The notes under the pieces were generated by a model that saw only the letters and a program-made list of their open reading frames with translations, had not been told where the DNA came from and did no database searches. This document shows positions 1 to 7,542 of a stretch of 13,372 nucleotides of DNA, in pieces. Position numbers and translations under genes: made by a program. Each line of letters opens with the position of its first letter. Position 1 is the first letter of the stretch. The DNA comes from Brachyspira catarrhinii (GTDB lineage Bacteria; Spirochaetota; Brachyspiria; Brachyspirales; Brachyspiraceae), in assembly GCF_005518285.1 (NCBI RefSeq), contig NZ_SJDU01000019.1:1-13372 (forward strand), read 5' to 3'.

Positions 1-1
1 A

Positions 2-51
2 AGAAAATTAAAAAAATTATTAAGCGTGATGAGAAAATTAAAAAAATTATT
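2..51 (+). repeat. 30-nt-period tandem duplication across the first gene start
   Basis: The 20 bases at 2-21 recur exactly at 32-51. The period is 30 nt, so the copies are in the same reading frame. Read in the frame of the lipoprotein gene, both copies give RKLKKL. The left copy is cut close to the window edge, so the full extent of the repeat cannot be seen. Confidence 0.7.
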
Positions 52-559
52 CTTGGCTTTGTCCGTTTTGTTATTAATATCTTGCGCCGTGAATGTTAAA
101 ATGGTTGAAGATGATTTTTACGGCGAAAAGTCTTATCATTATCAAACTTCTTATATGAGCGTTGGAGATATTGAATTTAGATTTACTGCAACCAAAAATC
201 CTGCAGTTATAACTTTAGAAGCGCAATATGTAAAATACGAAGCTTTTACAGTTTCAAAAGGCGATAAAATAGTTTTAAGATTTAACGATGACACTTTTGT
301 AAATCTTAATTATATTAACGATATGCCTTCCGTTTCTAGTTATTATTCAAGTTATTCTTTTAATAGTTATTGGGGAGTTTCAGTTCCTATAAATAGTTAT
401 ACAATAAACGCCGCTGCAAGAATTAATAACGATATTGGAACTTTGACGGCAATAAGGATTGAAAACAGCGGAGGATTTAAAAATTTGGATGTTAGCAAAA
501 GTTTTGCAAATACATTTCAAAAAGCGTATAATGATATAAAAAATAAAATAAACGAATAA
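29..559 (+). CDS. Putative lipoprotein of unknown function
   Basis: I do not recognise the family. From the ATG at 29 the protein has 176 residues, with a basic start (MRKLKK), a hydrophobic stretch and a lipobox LISC with Cys19, so it should be lipidated and held at a membrane facing the periplasm or outside. The rest is rich in Ser, Tyr and Asn, has alternating polar and hydrophobic residues that suggest beta structure, and has no recognisable domain. A GTG directly precedes the ATG and the same frame stays open to the left edge. There is no clear Shine-Dalgarno before 29, so the true start could lie outside the window. The next gene begins 17 nt downstream on the same strand, so the two may be co-transcribed. 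Export is well supported; function is unknown. Confidence 0.7.
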   Translation: MRKLKKLFLALSVLLLISCAVNVKMVEDDFYGEKSYHYQTSYMSVGDIEFRFTATKNPAVITLEAQYVKYEAFTVSKGDKIVLRFNDDTFVNLNYINDMPSVSSYYSSYSFNSYWGVSVPINSYTINAAARINNDIGTLTAIRIENSGGFKNLDVSKSFANTFQKAYNDIKNKINE

Positions 560-576
560 AATTAAGGAGTTATAAA

Positions 577-1059
577 ATGAAAAAGATTATATTTTTATTT
601 TTAATTTTTTCTGTGGTAGTTTTCGCAAAATGGGAAGTCGGCACTGATTATACAACTGGAGGGGATTATCCCGTAACTACTTTTATAACTTACGATGATA
701 CGAACGAAGCCTATGTAGGGATAGGTGTTAATGTAGATGGGACAGGTTTTTCTGTGGTTACAATTCATATAAGTTATAAAATAAAAAAAGAGGACGATTT
801 GGTTTTAATCATAACGGATAATGAAGGTAATAATATAAATTGCCATTTTCATTCTGATGATTTGGAAGATTATTATATAAAAGTGCCATCTCGTAGGTCT
901 ACCGTATTAACCAAAATGCTTTATAATGGACAATCCGCAATATTAAAGAATACAGATACTGACGAAATATTGGCTACATTCGATTTAAGAGGAATAAAAG
1001 AAATCATGCAAAAACATGTTGGTTCTTCTTATTGGTATAAATATAAATTAAATGATTAG
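577..1059 (+). CDS. Secreted protein of unknown function
   Basis: A 160-residue protein with a signal peptide: MKK, a hydrophobic core to about residue 15, and a likely signal peptidase I site after Ala17 (VFA|KW). It has no lipobox cysteine, so it is probably released into the periplasm or exported. The mature part contains many Asp, Thr and Val residues in short alternating stretches, which suggests a small beta-rich fold. I do not recognise the family. The start is well supported by AAGGAG about 8 nt before the ATG. It follows the lipoprotein gene by 17 nt, so the two are probably one transcription unit. The repeat element at 1076 begins 16 nt after its stop and may form the 3' end of the message. 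Confidence 0.75.
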   Translation: MKKIIFLFLIFSVVVFAKWEVGTDYTTGGDYPVTTFITYDDTNEAYVGIGVNVDGTGFSVVTIHISYKIKKEDDLVLIITDNEGNNINCHFHSDDLEDYYIKVPSRRSTVLTKMLYNGQSAILKNTDTDEILATFDLRGIKEIMQKHVGSSYWYKYKLND

Positions 1060-1075
1060 ATTTATAAATATTCAT

Positions 1076-1320
1076 CGTCATTACGAGGCGATAGCCGAAG
1101 TAATCTATTCTAATTTAGATTGCCACGCCTCACGCAGTGCGCCTTTGCAACGGCTCGCAATGACAAAGTGTGCGCTCTATCACATTACGAGTGATTGAAA
1201 GGAAGCGAAGTAATCCAAACTAAATAAAATTTGATTTTAAAATTTAGCTTTATTAATAGTGGATTACTTCGTTCGTTTGGCAAAATGCTCGCTTTCGCGC
1301 ACTCGCTCGCAATGACAAAA
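1076..1320. repeat. Tandem GC-richer palindromic repeat element (two units)
   Basis: This fills most of the gene-free stretch 1060-1379. It is visibly richer in G+C than its surroundings. Unit 1 (1076-1167) opens with CGTCATTACGAG and closes with CTCGCAATGAC, nearly its reverse complement. Inside it, GAGGCG (1085-1090) pairs with CGCCTC (1126-1131) and TAATCTA (1101-1107) pairs with TAGATT (1116-1121). Unit 2 (1183-1320) opens with CATTACGAG (1183-1191) and closes with the same CTCGCAATGACAAA. Inside it, GAAGTAATCCA (1207-1217) is an exact inverse of 1260-1270. No coding frame of note is present. The termini resemble the dispersed GTCATTGCGAG...CTCGCAATGAC palindromic repeats known from several bacterial groups. 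Being a non-autonomous mobile element (MITE-like) is an inference. Confidence 0.75.
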
Positions 1321-1379
1321 TATTTGTATAATTTAAAAAATATTATAAAATATTCTTAAACTTAAAAAGGAATTAAAAA

Positions 1380-1697
1380 TTGAATATTGTTAATTTGAAC
1401 GATAAAGAACAGATAATAACTTTTTATTTGATAGCTAATTTTGTTATAGCGATTTGTTTATTGTATTTGATATTGTCCGCAATATTTAGGAAAGTTTTTA
1501 AGAATAAAAAAAAGAAAAGAAAAAAAGATATAGTGGAACTCTTTTGGGAAAAAGACAAAGAAAGCAAATCGAAAACTATTTTCAAAAGAATATTTTTTAT
1601 ATTTCTTATTTGTTTGACTTCGCTATATATTTTTAACGCTATTTATTTTATAATTAATAATATCGAAATTATAAAAAATGTTTTGAAGATTGAATAA
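1380..1697 (+). CDS. Small two-helix membrane protein, unknown function
   Basis: 105 residues starting at a TTG that has AAAGGAA about 9 nt upstream, a good ribosome binding site and the reason for choosing this start. Two hydrophobic segments (about residues 12-36 and 70-93) flank a strongly basic loop (KNKKKKRKKD around 41-50). By the positive-inside rule the loop should be cytoplasmic, with both termini outside. There is no signal peptide and no known domain. It follows the repeat element at 1076-1320, which probably separates it transcriptionally from the genes to the left. It ends 65 nt before the nucleotidase gene. It is probably a real gene because of the start signals and coherent topology, but the function is unknown. 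Confidence 0.6.
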   Translation: MNIVNLNDKEQIITFYLIANFVIAICLLYLILSAIFRKVFKNKKKKRKKDIVELFWEKDKESKSKTIFKRIFFIFLICLTSLYIFNAIYFIINNIEIIKNVLKIE

Positions 1698-1726
1698 AGA
1701 TATTTTATTTAATTCTTTAATAATGT

Positions 1727-1732
1727 TATAAT
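1727..1732 (+). promoter_or_regulatory. Possible -10 element for the nucleotidase gene
   Basis: A perfect TATAAT lies 30 nt before the ATG at 1763. The -35 position 17 nt upstream is only a weak match (TTTATT at 1704-1709). In such AT-rich DNA this box can occur by chance. Its placement between two genes, and the good ribosome site AGAGG at 1750-1754, make it plausible. Confidence 0.35.
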
Positions 1733-1762
1733 ATTAATAAAATAAATATAGAGGTTTATTTT

Positions 1763-3586
1763 ATGAAGAAAGGTTTTTTATTAATGTTTAGTATTTTTTC
1801 AAGTTTATCTTTATTTTCATGCAAGCCGAAAGGCGAAGTTAATTTTACCATAGTCGAAACTACGGATATTCATGGGATGATTTTTCCATATAATTTTATT
1901 ACCGATAAAGAAGAAAATACTTCGATGGCTAATATTTGTTCTTATATTAAAAAATTAAAAAGCGAAGGGAAAACGGTTTTACTCCTCGATAACGGAGATA
2001 CCCTTCAAGGACAGCCTACCGTTTATTATTATAATTTTATAGCCACAAACGAAAAACATATATGGGCGGAAGTTTTAAATTATATGAATTACGATGTCGT
2101 GACTATGGGAAATCATGATATTGAAACGGGGCATAATGTTTACGATAAAATTGTAAAAGAAATAAAAGCTCAAGTGATAGTCGCAAATTTGATAAACGAA
2201 AAAACTAAAGAGCCTTATTTCAAACCTTATACGATTATAAAGAAAAACGGAGTAAAAATTGCAATTTTAGGAATGATTGAACCAGCGATAGAAAGACAAC
2301 TTCCAAAAATTTTATACGAAGGAATAATTGCCGAAGATATGGTAGAATGCGCTAAAAAATGGATTGAAATCATAAAAGAAAAAGAAAAACCCGATATGAT
2401 TGTCGGACTCTTTCATTCGGGAGCTAATTATACGGAAGATAAAGAAAAATATAAAAACGAAAACGCGAGTCAGTTGGTTGCCGAAGAAGTGGAAGGTTTC
2501 GATATAATATTTGTGGGGCATGACCATCAAGGCTGGAACGGAAAAGGCTACGATGAAACTACAAAACAAAAAACAAAAGATGTAAAAAGTCCGAGCGGAA
2601 AAATTATCCCGATATACGGAGGAGTTAATGCCGCTCGCTCAATCGCTTCCGTTGATGTTAAAATGATTTACGATAAAGACGCTAAAAAATGGAATATTGA
2701 TTTTAACGGAGAATTAATCGACCCTTCGCAATATGAAGCGGATAAAGAATTTTTGGAAAAATTTAATAATGATAAAGAAAAAATTAAAACTTGGGTAGAC
2801 AGGGATATTGGAGAGCTAAACACAAAATTAACTTCGGACGAGGCGATATTTGGCGACAGTTATTTTTTAAGCTTTATTCATGATTTGCAATTTGAAATAG
2901 CGGAAAAAGAACTTGGCGAAAAAGCGGATATTTCATTTGCGGCTCCTTTAAGCAAAGACGCCGTTTTGAATATCGGAAAAGTAAAAGTGAGAGATATGTT
3001 TAATTTGTATCCTTATGAGAATTTCTTTTATGTAATGAAATTAACGGGAAAGCAAATCAAAGATGTTATGGAATATTCTTATTGTAGGTGGTTTAATCTA
3101 ATGACTAATATAAACGACCATTTGATATATTTCAAAAAAGACGCTAACGGAAATTTGATTTTCAATAATAGATATAATTCTTACGACACTTTAACTCAAA
3201 CTTATAATTACGAAAGCATGGGCGGTTTGAATTATACGGTAGATGTTAGAAAGGGCTACGGAGAGAGAGTGAATATAATTTCTATGTCGGACGGTTCTCC
3301 TTTCGATTTGAATAAAGAATATAAAGTGGCAATTAATTCTTATAGAGGAAGCGGCGGAGGCGGACATTTGACGCAGGGAGCTAAAATAGATTTGAAAACT
3401 TTACAAAATATGGATTTGGTTATCAAATCTACCGATAAAGATTTAAGATTTTATATGATTAAATGGTTCGAGGAGCAAACGAATAGCGTGACGGTTGAAA
3501 AACTTAATAATTGGAAAGTTATTCCAGAAGATTATCTTAAAGCGGGTAGGGAAAGAGATTATAAATTATTATATCCCGATAAATAA
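1763..3586 (+). CDS. CpdB/UshA-family nucleotidase lipoprotein
   Basis: A metallophosphoesterase that should remove phosphate from extracellular nucleotides or 2',3'-cyclic nucleotides for salvage. It has 607 residues, normal for the family. The N-terminus is a lipoprotein signal with lipobox LFSC (Cys20), so it acts outside the cytoplasm, anchored by lipid. The calcineurin-like catalytic domain (about 28-300) keeps its metal ligands: D35 and H37 in DIHG, D79 in NGDT, N117-H118 in GNHD, H218, and H253/H255 in GHDH. The C-terminal substrate domain (about 350-565) has YPYENFFYVMKLTG near 416-429, YNYESMGGLNYTVD near 481-494 and NSYRGSGGGGH near 525-535. The last two resemble CpdB more than UshA, so cyclic phosphodiesterase/3'-nucleotidase activity is the better guess. 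AGAGG 8 nt upstream supports the start. Family assignment is firm; substrate is inferred. Confidence 0.92.
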   Translation: MKKGFLLMFSIFSSLSLFSCKPKGEVNFTIVETTDIHGMIFPYNFITDKEENTSMANICSYIKKLKSEGKTVLLLDNGDTLQGQPTVYYYNFIATNEKHIWAEVLNYMNYDVVTMGNHDIETGHNVYDKIVKEIKAQVIVANLINEKTKEPYFKPYTIIKKNGVKIAILGMIEPAIERQLPKILYEGIIAEDMVECAKKWIEIIKEKEKPDMIVGLFHSGANYTEDKEKYKNENASQLVAEEVEGFDIIFVGHDHQGWNGKGYDETTKQKTKDVKSPSGKIIPIYGGVNAARSIASVDVKMIYDKDAKKWNIDFNGELIDPSQYEADKEFLEKFNNDKEKIKTWVDRDIGELNTKLTSDEAIFGDSYFLSFIHDLQFEIAEKELGEKADISFAAPLSKDAVLNIGKVKVRDMFNLYPYENFFYVMKLTGKQIKDVMEYSYCRWFNLMTNINDHLIYFKKDANGNLIFNNRYNSYDTLTQTYNYESMGGLNYTVDVRKGYGERVNIISMSDGSPFDLNKEYKVAINSYRGSGGGGHLTQGAKIDLKTLQNMDLVIKSTDKDLRFYMIKWFEEQTNSVTVEKLNNWKVIPEDYLKAGRERDYKLLYPDK

Positions 3587-3595
3587 TAAAGCTTT

Positions 3596-3638
3596 ATTAT
3601 AATTAGTCCGAATTATAATTATAGCGTTTTTGTTTTTT
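3596..3638 (+). terminator. Possible intrinsic terminator after the nucleotidase gene
   Basis: A 9-bp perfect stem, ATTATAATT (3596-3604) with AATTATAAT (3611-3619), encloses the loop AGTCCG. A T-rich stretch follows at 3627-3638. The stem is entirely A/T and 7 nt separate it from the T run, so it would be weak. An adjacent palindrome (AATAAAGCTTTATT) overlaps its left side. Confidence 0.35.
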
Positions 3639-3649
3639 ATATTTTATAA

Positions 3650-4504
3650 ATGAAGTTAATAAAATTTGTAATTGTATTTATCATAATATTTAATTCTTTA
3701 ATATTTAATTCGTTAATCGCTCAAACTAATATTCAATCGGGGCTTTATATCGGAGCGGAACTAAAAGGAAATTTTTCGCCTTATCTTGACGGAGGCGGAC
3801 AATTGACTTTATTTTACAGATTTATTTCGGATGTTTTTCCAGGTTATATTTGGCAGGGAATAAGAACGGATGTCGGAATAAGCGATTATATGACTGCGGA
3901 AAATAATAAACTCACGGTTTTTGCGGACGCTTCGATTATAGAATATGTCAATATAAACGCAAAATTATCGTTTTTGAATTATTATACTTTCGGAAAAAGA
4001 GGATTTGTCAATTTTGAAAATGCAAATCAATCTTTTTCCTCGAACGATATAGAAAGCGCTAATAAAACGGAAAATATTTCTCTCGAAGCGGAAATTACGC
4101 CGACATTCAAAGTTGAACTTTTTAAAAATTTGTTTGAAGGAAGAGGAATTGTTATTCAAGCGGGACTAACTTTTAAATACGCTTATATCAAAAACGGAAA
4201 ATATCATTTGGATTACGATTTGCTACTTATAAGAGACAAAAACGACATTTCCTATAAATTGGATACTTTGCTTATAGCGAATTTATATCCGATGTCTGTC
4301 GGGCTAAATTATATGCTCGCTTATATGAATAATACGAAACAATTATGGCAGTCAATCGGAGCTTACGCTCATTTGGAATGGGAATTATTGAATAGAATTT
4401 ATATGGAAGCGAATTTAAGAATCGGAGAATATATAAGTCATCCCGCTTTTAGAAAAAATCTTTACGCGGACATGAACGCTCTAATAACTTTTAGAATAAT
4501 ATAA
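3650..4504 (+). CDS. Secreted protein, possibly outer-membrane beta-barrel
   Basis: 284 residues with a clear signal peptide: a long Ile/Phe-rich core and a likely cut after Ala24 (LIA|QTN). The mature protein alternates short amphipathic stretches with polar turns, has many Tyr, Phe and Asn residues, contains Gly-rich turns (DGGGQ near 48-52), and ends in a beta-strand-like segment finishing FRII. This pattern suggests an outer-membrane or periplasmic barrel, but I recognise no named family and the last residue is not the classical aromatic. No convincing Shine-Dalgarno precedes the ATG, so the start rests on the signal peptide. It follows the nucleotidase by 63 nt and could be co-expressed with it if the weak hairpin between them is read through. 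It ends one base from the convergent aminotransferase-like gene. Confidence 0.7.
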   Translation: MKLIKFVIVFIIIFNSLIFNSLIAQTNIQSGLYIGAELKGNFSPYLDGGGQLTLFYRFISDVFPGYIWQGIRTDVGISDYMTAENNKLTVFADASIIEYVNINAKLSFLNYYTFGKRGFVNFENANQSFSSNDIESANKTENISLEAEITPTFKVELFKNLFEGRGIVIQAGLTFKYAYIKNGKYHLDYDLLLIRDKNDISYKLDTLLIANLYPMSVGLNYMLAYMNNTKQLWQSIGAYAHLEWELLNRIYMEANLRIGEYISHPAFRKNLYADMNALITFRII

Positions 4505-4505
4505 C

Positions 4506-5558
4506 TTATCTTATTTGTTTTATTAGCTTGCATATTAAATCCGCTTCGTTTTTTTGCAAAGTCGGATATATCGGCAGAGAAACGCTTTTCAAGTAAGCTC
4601 TTTCGGTATTCGGAAAATCTTCTTTCGGCAGATTCAAATATTGATGCAAAGGCTTAAATATAGGTTTTGCCACTTCGACTTTATGCCTTTCAAACATAGA
4701 AATCGTATCGTAAATATTCATCTCTCCGTTTAACATACAAACATATCTATAATAAGAAGGCTCTTCGGAGTCATGCATTGAAAATTTGCTTAATTTACTT
4801 TCCAAAATCGCCGAATCGTAAAACGAGGCAATATCTTTTCTCACTTCAATCATCCTTTCAAGATGTTTAAACTCTTCCATTCCAATAGAAGCTTGCAAAT
4901 CTGTCGCGCAATAATTGAATCTGGAAATAAAATTTTCTTTTTTATCGTAATGAATAATATCTCTTATCGCGTCCATTCCCTTTTTTTTCGTAAGTATCAT
5001 TCCGCCCGCGCCTCCAGAAGTTATCATTCGAGTCGCCGATAAAGAAAAATACGCGAAATCTCCGAAACTTCCCAAAAGTATATTTCTGTATTTTCCGCCC
5101 AAACTATGAGAAGCGTCCTCGATAACGGGAACTTTAATATCGGCAAGTTCGTCTATCAAAGCGCAATTTCCGAACATATGAGAGACAATAATAGCTTTCG
5201 TTTTTTCGTTTATAGCTTCGATTACATTGTCCATCGATATTTGAAAACTGTCTTCGTCAATATCTATTAAAATCGGTTTCGCTTTCAGATTTACAACGGT
5301 TTGAAGAGGAGAGGCGTTCAAGAAAGAAGACATTATAACTTCGTCTCCTTCGCCAATGTTTAAATATCTTAATGTAATTTCCAAAGCGCTCGTTCCGCTG
5401 CTTACAAATATTGCCGAAAAACCTTTTCCAAAATAATTTGCAAATGTTTTTTCAAATTCTTTTATAATATCGCCCGTAGCTAAATTGTCGCTAATCATTA
5501 CTTTTAAGGCGCTTTCCAAATCTTTTTTTCTTATTGTGGGTCTCGAATGTCTTATCAA
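4506..5558 (-). CDS. DegT/DnrJ/EryC1/StrS-family protein lacking the PLP lysine
   Basis: Related to PLP-dependent sugar aminotransferases that make amino sugars for surface glycans; 350 residues, near normal length. Family landmarks are present: SSGTSAL (53-59) for phosphate binding, GDEVIMSSF (71-79), EDASHSLGG (147-155) with Asp148 for the pyridine ring, NYCATDLQASIG (215-226), a late KPLHQY (302-307) and SLPIYPTL (327-334). The catalytic motif, usually S-x-x-x-x-K before a Gly-rich loop, reads SLSATRMITSGGAGG (172-186), with Arg177 (CGA, complement of 5028-5030) where the Schiff-base lysine belongs. It therefore may not be an ordinary transaminase. Family members using His there (ColD-type dehydratases) are known, so an altered reaction or a pseudoenzyme is possible. 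Start is TTG, supported by GGGGAA upstream (5564-5569). It stands alone, not in a glycan operon. Confidence 0.85.
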   Translation of the reverse strand: MIRHSRPTIRKKDLESALKVMISDNLATGDIIKEFEKTFANYFGKGFSAIFVSSGTSALEITLRYLNIGEGDEVIMSSFLNASPLQTVVNLKAKPILIDIDEDSFQISMDNVIEAINEKTKAIIVSHMFGNCALIDELADIKVPVIEDASHSLGGKYRNILLGSFGDFAYFSLSATRMITSGGAGGMILTKKKGMDAIRDIIHYDKKENFISRFNYCATDLQASIGMEEFKHLERMIEVRKDIASFYDSAILESKLSKFSMHDSEEPSYYRYVCMLNGEMNIYDTISMFERHKVEVAKPIFKPLHQYLNLPKEDFPNTERAYLKSVSLPIYPTLQKNEADLICKLIKQIR

Positions 5559-5663
5559 TTTTATTCCCCGCTAATTAATAATATATTTAATCGTATTATG
5601 ATATATTTAAATTATATTATTTCAAGTATGCCTATTAACAAATTTTACGGTAAAATAATATAT

Positions 5664-5691
5664 TTGTTTTTTATATAAAATATGTTATATT
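5664..5691 (+). promoter_or_regulatory. Putative promoter for the ankyrin gene
   Basis: TTGTTT (5664-5669) and TATATT (5686-5691) are separated by 16 nt and lie in the divergent gap between the DegT-like gene and the ankyrin gene. The expected transcript start is near 5698, about 35 nt before the ATG. The -35 box matches only partly. Confidence 0.4.
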
Positions 5692-5732
5692 AATTGTCTT
5701 AAATTGAATAAAAATAATTGAACGAGGTAAAA

Positions 5733-7523
5733 ATGAATACCGAAAATAAAAAATTTGTTTTTAAAGTAGGAGTAATCGCCGCCGCAATAATATCGGTTCT
5801 TCTAATCGGAGCAGGATTATTTATAGGAATATTTTTATTTGCCTATGGAAAATCGAATTTAAATAAAATGGCTGAAAATTACGAAGTCTACGATGCGGAA
5901 ATTTACGCCAAAAGGTTCGGAGATAAAGTAATCAAAGAATTAGTTTTAAATTACGGAAAAGATATAAATCAAACGGGCGAAGAAGATATAGGCGGATTGT
6001 ATCAAGCGATAAAAAATAACAATATTAAAGCGGTTAAATTTTTTATAGAAAATAACGCCAATGTTGAAATTGCAACTTTTGACGGAACTACTCCTCTCGT
6101 ATTGGCGATAGAAGAAAATAAACCGAAAATTGTCGAACTTCTGATTAAAGAAGGAAAAGCGAATATTTACGGTTCTTACGCGGGAGAAACGGACAAATAT
6201 CCAATCTATTGCGCGGTTAAAAATAAAAATCTAAATATGATAAAAATTCTTTTGAATAATAATTTCGATTTGAAAAGAGAGCCTTCTATTTTAAGTTACG
6301 CGATAGAAAACGGCGATGAAAATATTATTAAATATTTGGTTGAAAAAGGTTCGGATGTAGATTATACAAGCATAAACGGAATGAGCGTTTTATACGATGC
6401 GGTTTTAAATTTGAATCCTAAATTGGTTGAATATTTTTTGGAAAAAGGAGCGAGTATAGAAAAAGCGGGAGAAACCGATGTTTACGGAAATATTATAACG
6501 GCTGCTGCTGGTTCTAAATTCAATAATTCAAACGATAAATTTCCCGTAGATTTAGAAGCGCTTGAAAAATCTGCGGAAAACAGCGCAAAAATAATGGAAA
6601 CGATTATAAGCAAAGCTGATAAAAATCTTATAAACGATTATTTGGACGGAAAAACTCCTTTGATTATAGCGGTTGGAAATTCTTATTTGGAAACGGCAAA
6701 AATACTTATTGAAAACGGAGCTAATGTAAACGCGGTAGATTTTGAAGGATGGAGCGCTTTAAGTTATGCGGTAAATAACGGAGATATTGAAATCGCAAAA
6801 TTATTACTTTCAAATGACGCGAAAATTAAAGGCGAATTATTGCTCGCAATTAAAAGCCCGATAGTAGAAAGCAGAATCGATATGATGAAATTATTAATAG
6901 ATAATAAAGCGAATATTAATTATGCGGACGAAGACGGATTTACTCCTTTTAATATTGCAATTGAAACGGGAGATATGGATTTGGTAAAATTATTAGTTAC
7001 AAACGGAGCAAATGTAAATAGTTTAATGCCTTATGGCGGCGTCAATTTAATCGGATGGGCTATATCTGAAAACAATATGGATTTGCTTCAAATTTTAATC
7101 GAAAACGGAGCTAATATTAATAATACGGATGGAGATTCGTGGGCTGGCACTCCTTTAATGACGGCTTCAAGATTGGGGCTTGATAATGTCGTTAGAATTT
7201 TGCTTTCAAGAAACGCGGATATAAACGCAACCGATATTAACGGAAACACGGCATTGCATACGGCGGCGTTAAATTCTCAACTTTCGGTAATCAAATTATT
7301 ATTGGATAAAAATCCGAGTTTAGATATTCAAAATAAAGTAGGAAACACGGCTTTACATTTGGCGGTTATTTCGGGAAATATAGATATTGTCGGAGAGTTG
7401 GTATTGAAAGGAGCGAACACTAAAATAAGAAATAACGATAGAAAATACCCTATTGATATAGCGAGAGCGAATAATAGCGCCGCAATATTTGAAATATTGA
7501 GAGAGGCTGAAAATAAAAATTAA
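5733..7523 (+). CDS. Membrane-anchored ankyrin-repeat protein
   Basis: Ankyrin repeats are protein-binding scaffolds; the partner here is unknown. The frame is open from a TTG at 5718, but GAGGT at 5724-5728 sits just before the ATG at 5733, so that ATG is chosen, giving 596 residues. Residues about 10-37 form one hydrophobic helix after a short lysine-rich start, so the protein is probably anchored in the inner membrane with the rest in the periplasm. From about residue 86 to the end there are about 13 ankyrin units of 30-33 residues, with signatures such as GTTPLVLAIEENKPKIVELLI (118 on), KTPLIIAVGNSYLETAKILI (307 on) and GNTALHTAALNSQLSVIKLLL (504 on). A non-repeat insertion lies near 246-300. 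It has no enzyme domain. Neighbours are divergent and convergent, so it is monocistronic. Confidence 0.9.
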   Translation: MNTENKKFVFKVGVIAAAIISVLLIGAGLFIGIFLFAYGKSNLNKMAENYEVYDAEIYAKRFGDKVIKELVLNYGKDINQTGEEDIGGLYQAIKNNNIKAVKFFIENNANVEIATFDGTTPLVLAIEENKPKIVELLIKEGKANIYGSYAGETDKYPIYCAVKNKNLNMIKILLNNNFDLKREPSILSYAIENGDENIIKYLVEKGSDVDYTSINGMSVLYDAVLNLNPKLVEYFLEKGASIEKAGETDVYGNIITAAAGSKFNNSNDKFPVDLEALEKSAENSAKIMETIISKADKNLINDYLDGKTPLIIAVGNSYLETAKILIENGANVNAVDFEGWSALSYAVNNGDIEIAKLLLSNDAKIKGELLLAIKSPIVESRIDMMKLLIDNKANINYADEDGFTPFNIAIETGDMDLVKLLVTNGANVNSLMPYGGVNLIGWAISENNMDLLQILIENGANINNTDGDSWAGTPLMTASRLGLDNVVRILLSRNADINATDINGNTALHTAALNSQLSVIKLLLDKNPSLDIQNKVGNTALHLAVISGNIDIVGELVLKGANTKIRNNDRKYPIDIARANNSAAIFEILREAENKN

Positions 7524-7542
7524 AGTAAAAATATTAATTATT

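Noticed and set aside
1076..1320. CRISPR array
   Set aside because: There are only two units, of unequal length, with inverted rather than direct repeat structure and no regular spacers.
2312..2569. Open frame on the minus strand within the nucleotidase gene
   Set aside because: It lies wholly inside a well-supported gene, is dominated by Phe runs created by the antisense of Lys codons, and has no start signals.
4981..4988. Run of eight T (A8 in the coding strand) within the DegT-like gene as a phase-variation tract
   Set aside because: It encodes Lys-Lys-Lys in frame, and runs of this length are common by chance in such AT-rich DNA. No frame disruption is present.
7524..7542. Bidirectional terminator between the ankyrin and TPR genes
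   Set aside because: The gap is only 19 nt and the partial A/T dyad has several mismatches, so I cannot support a stem.
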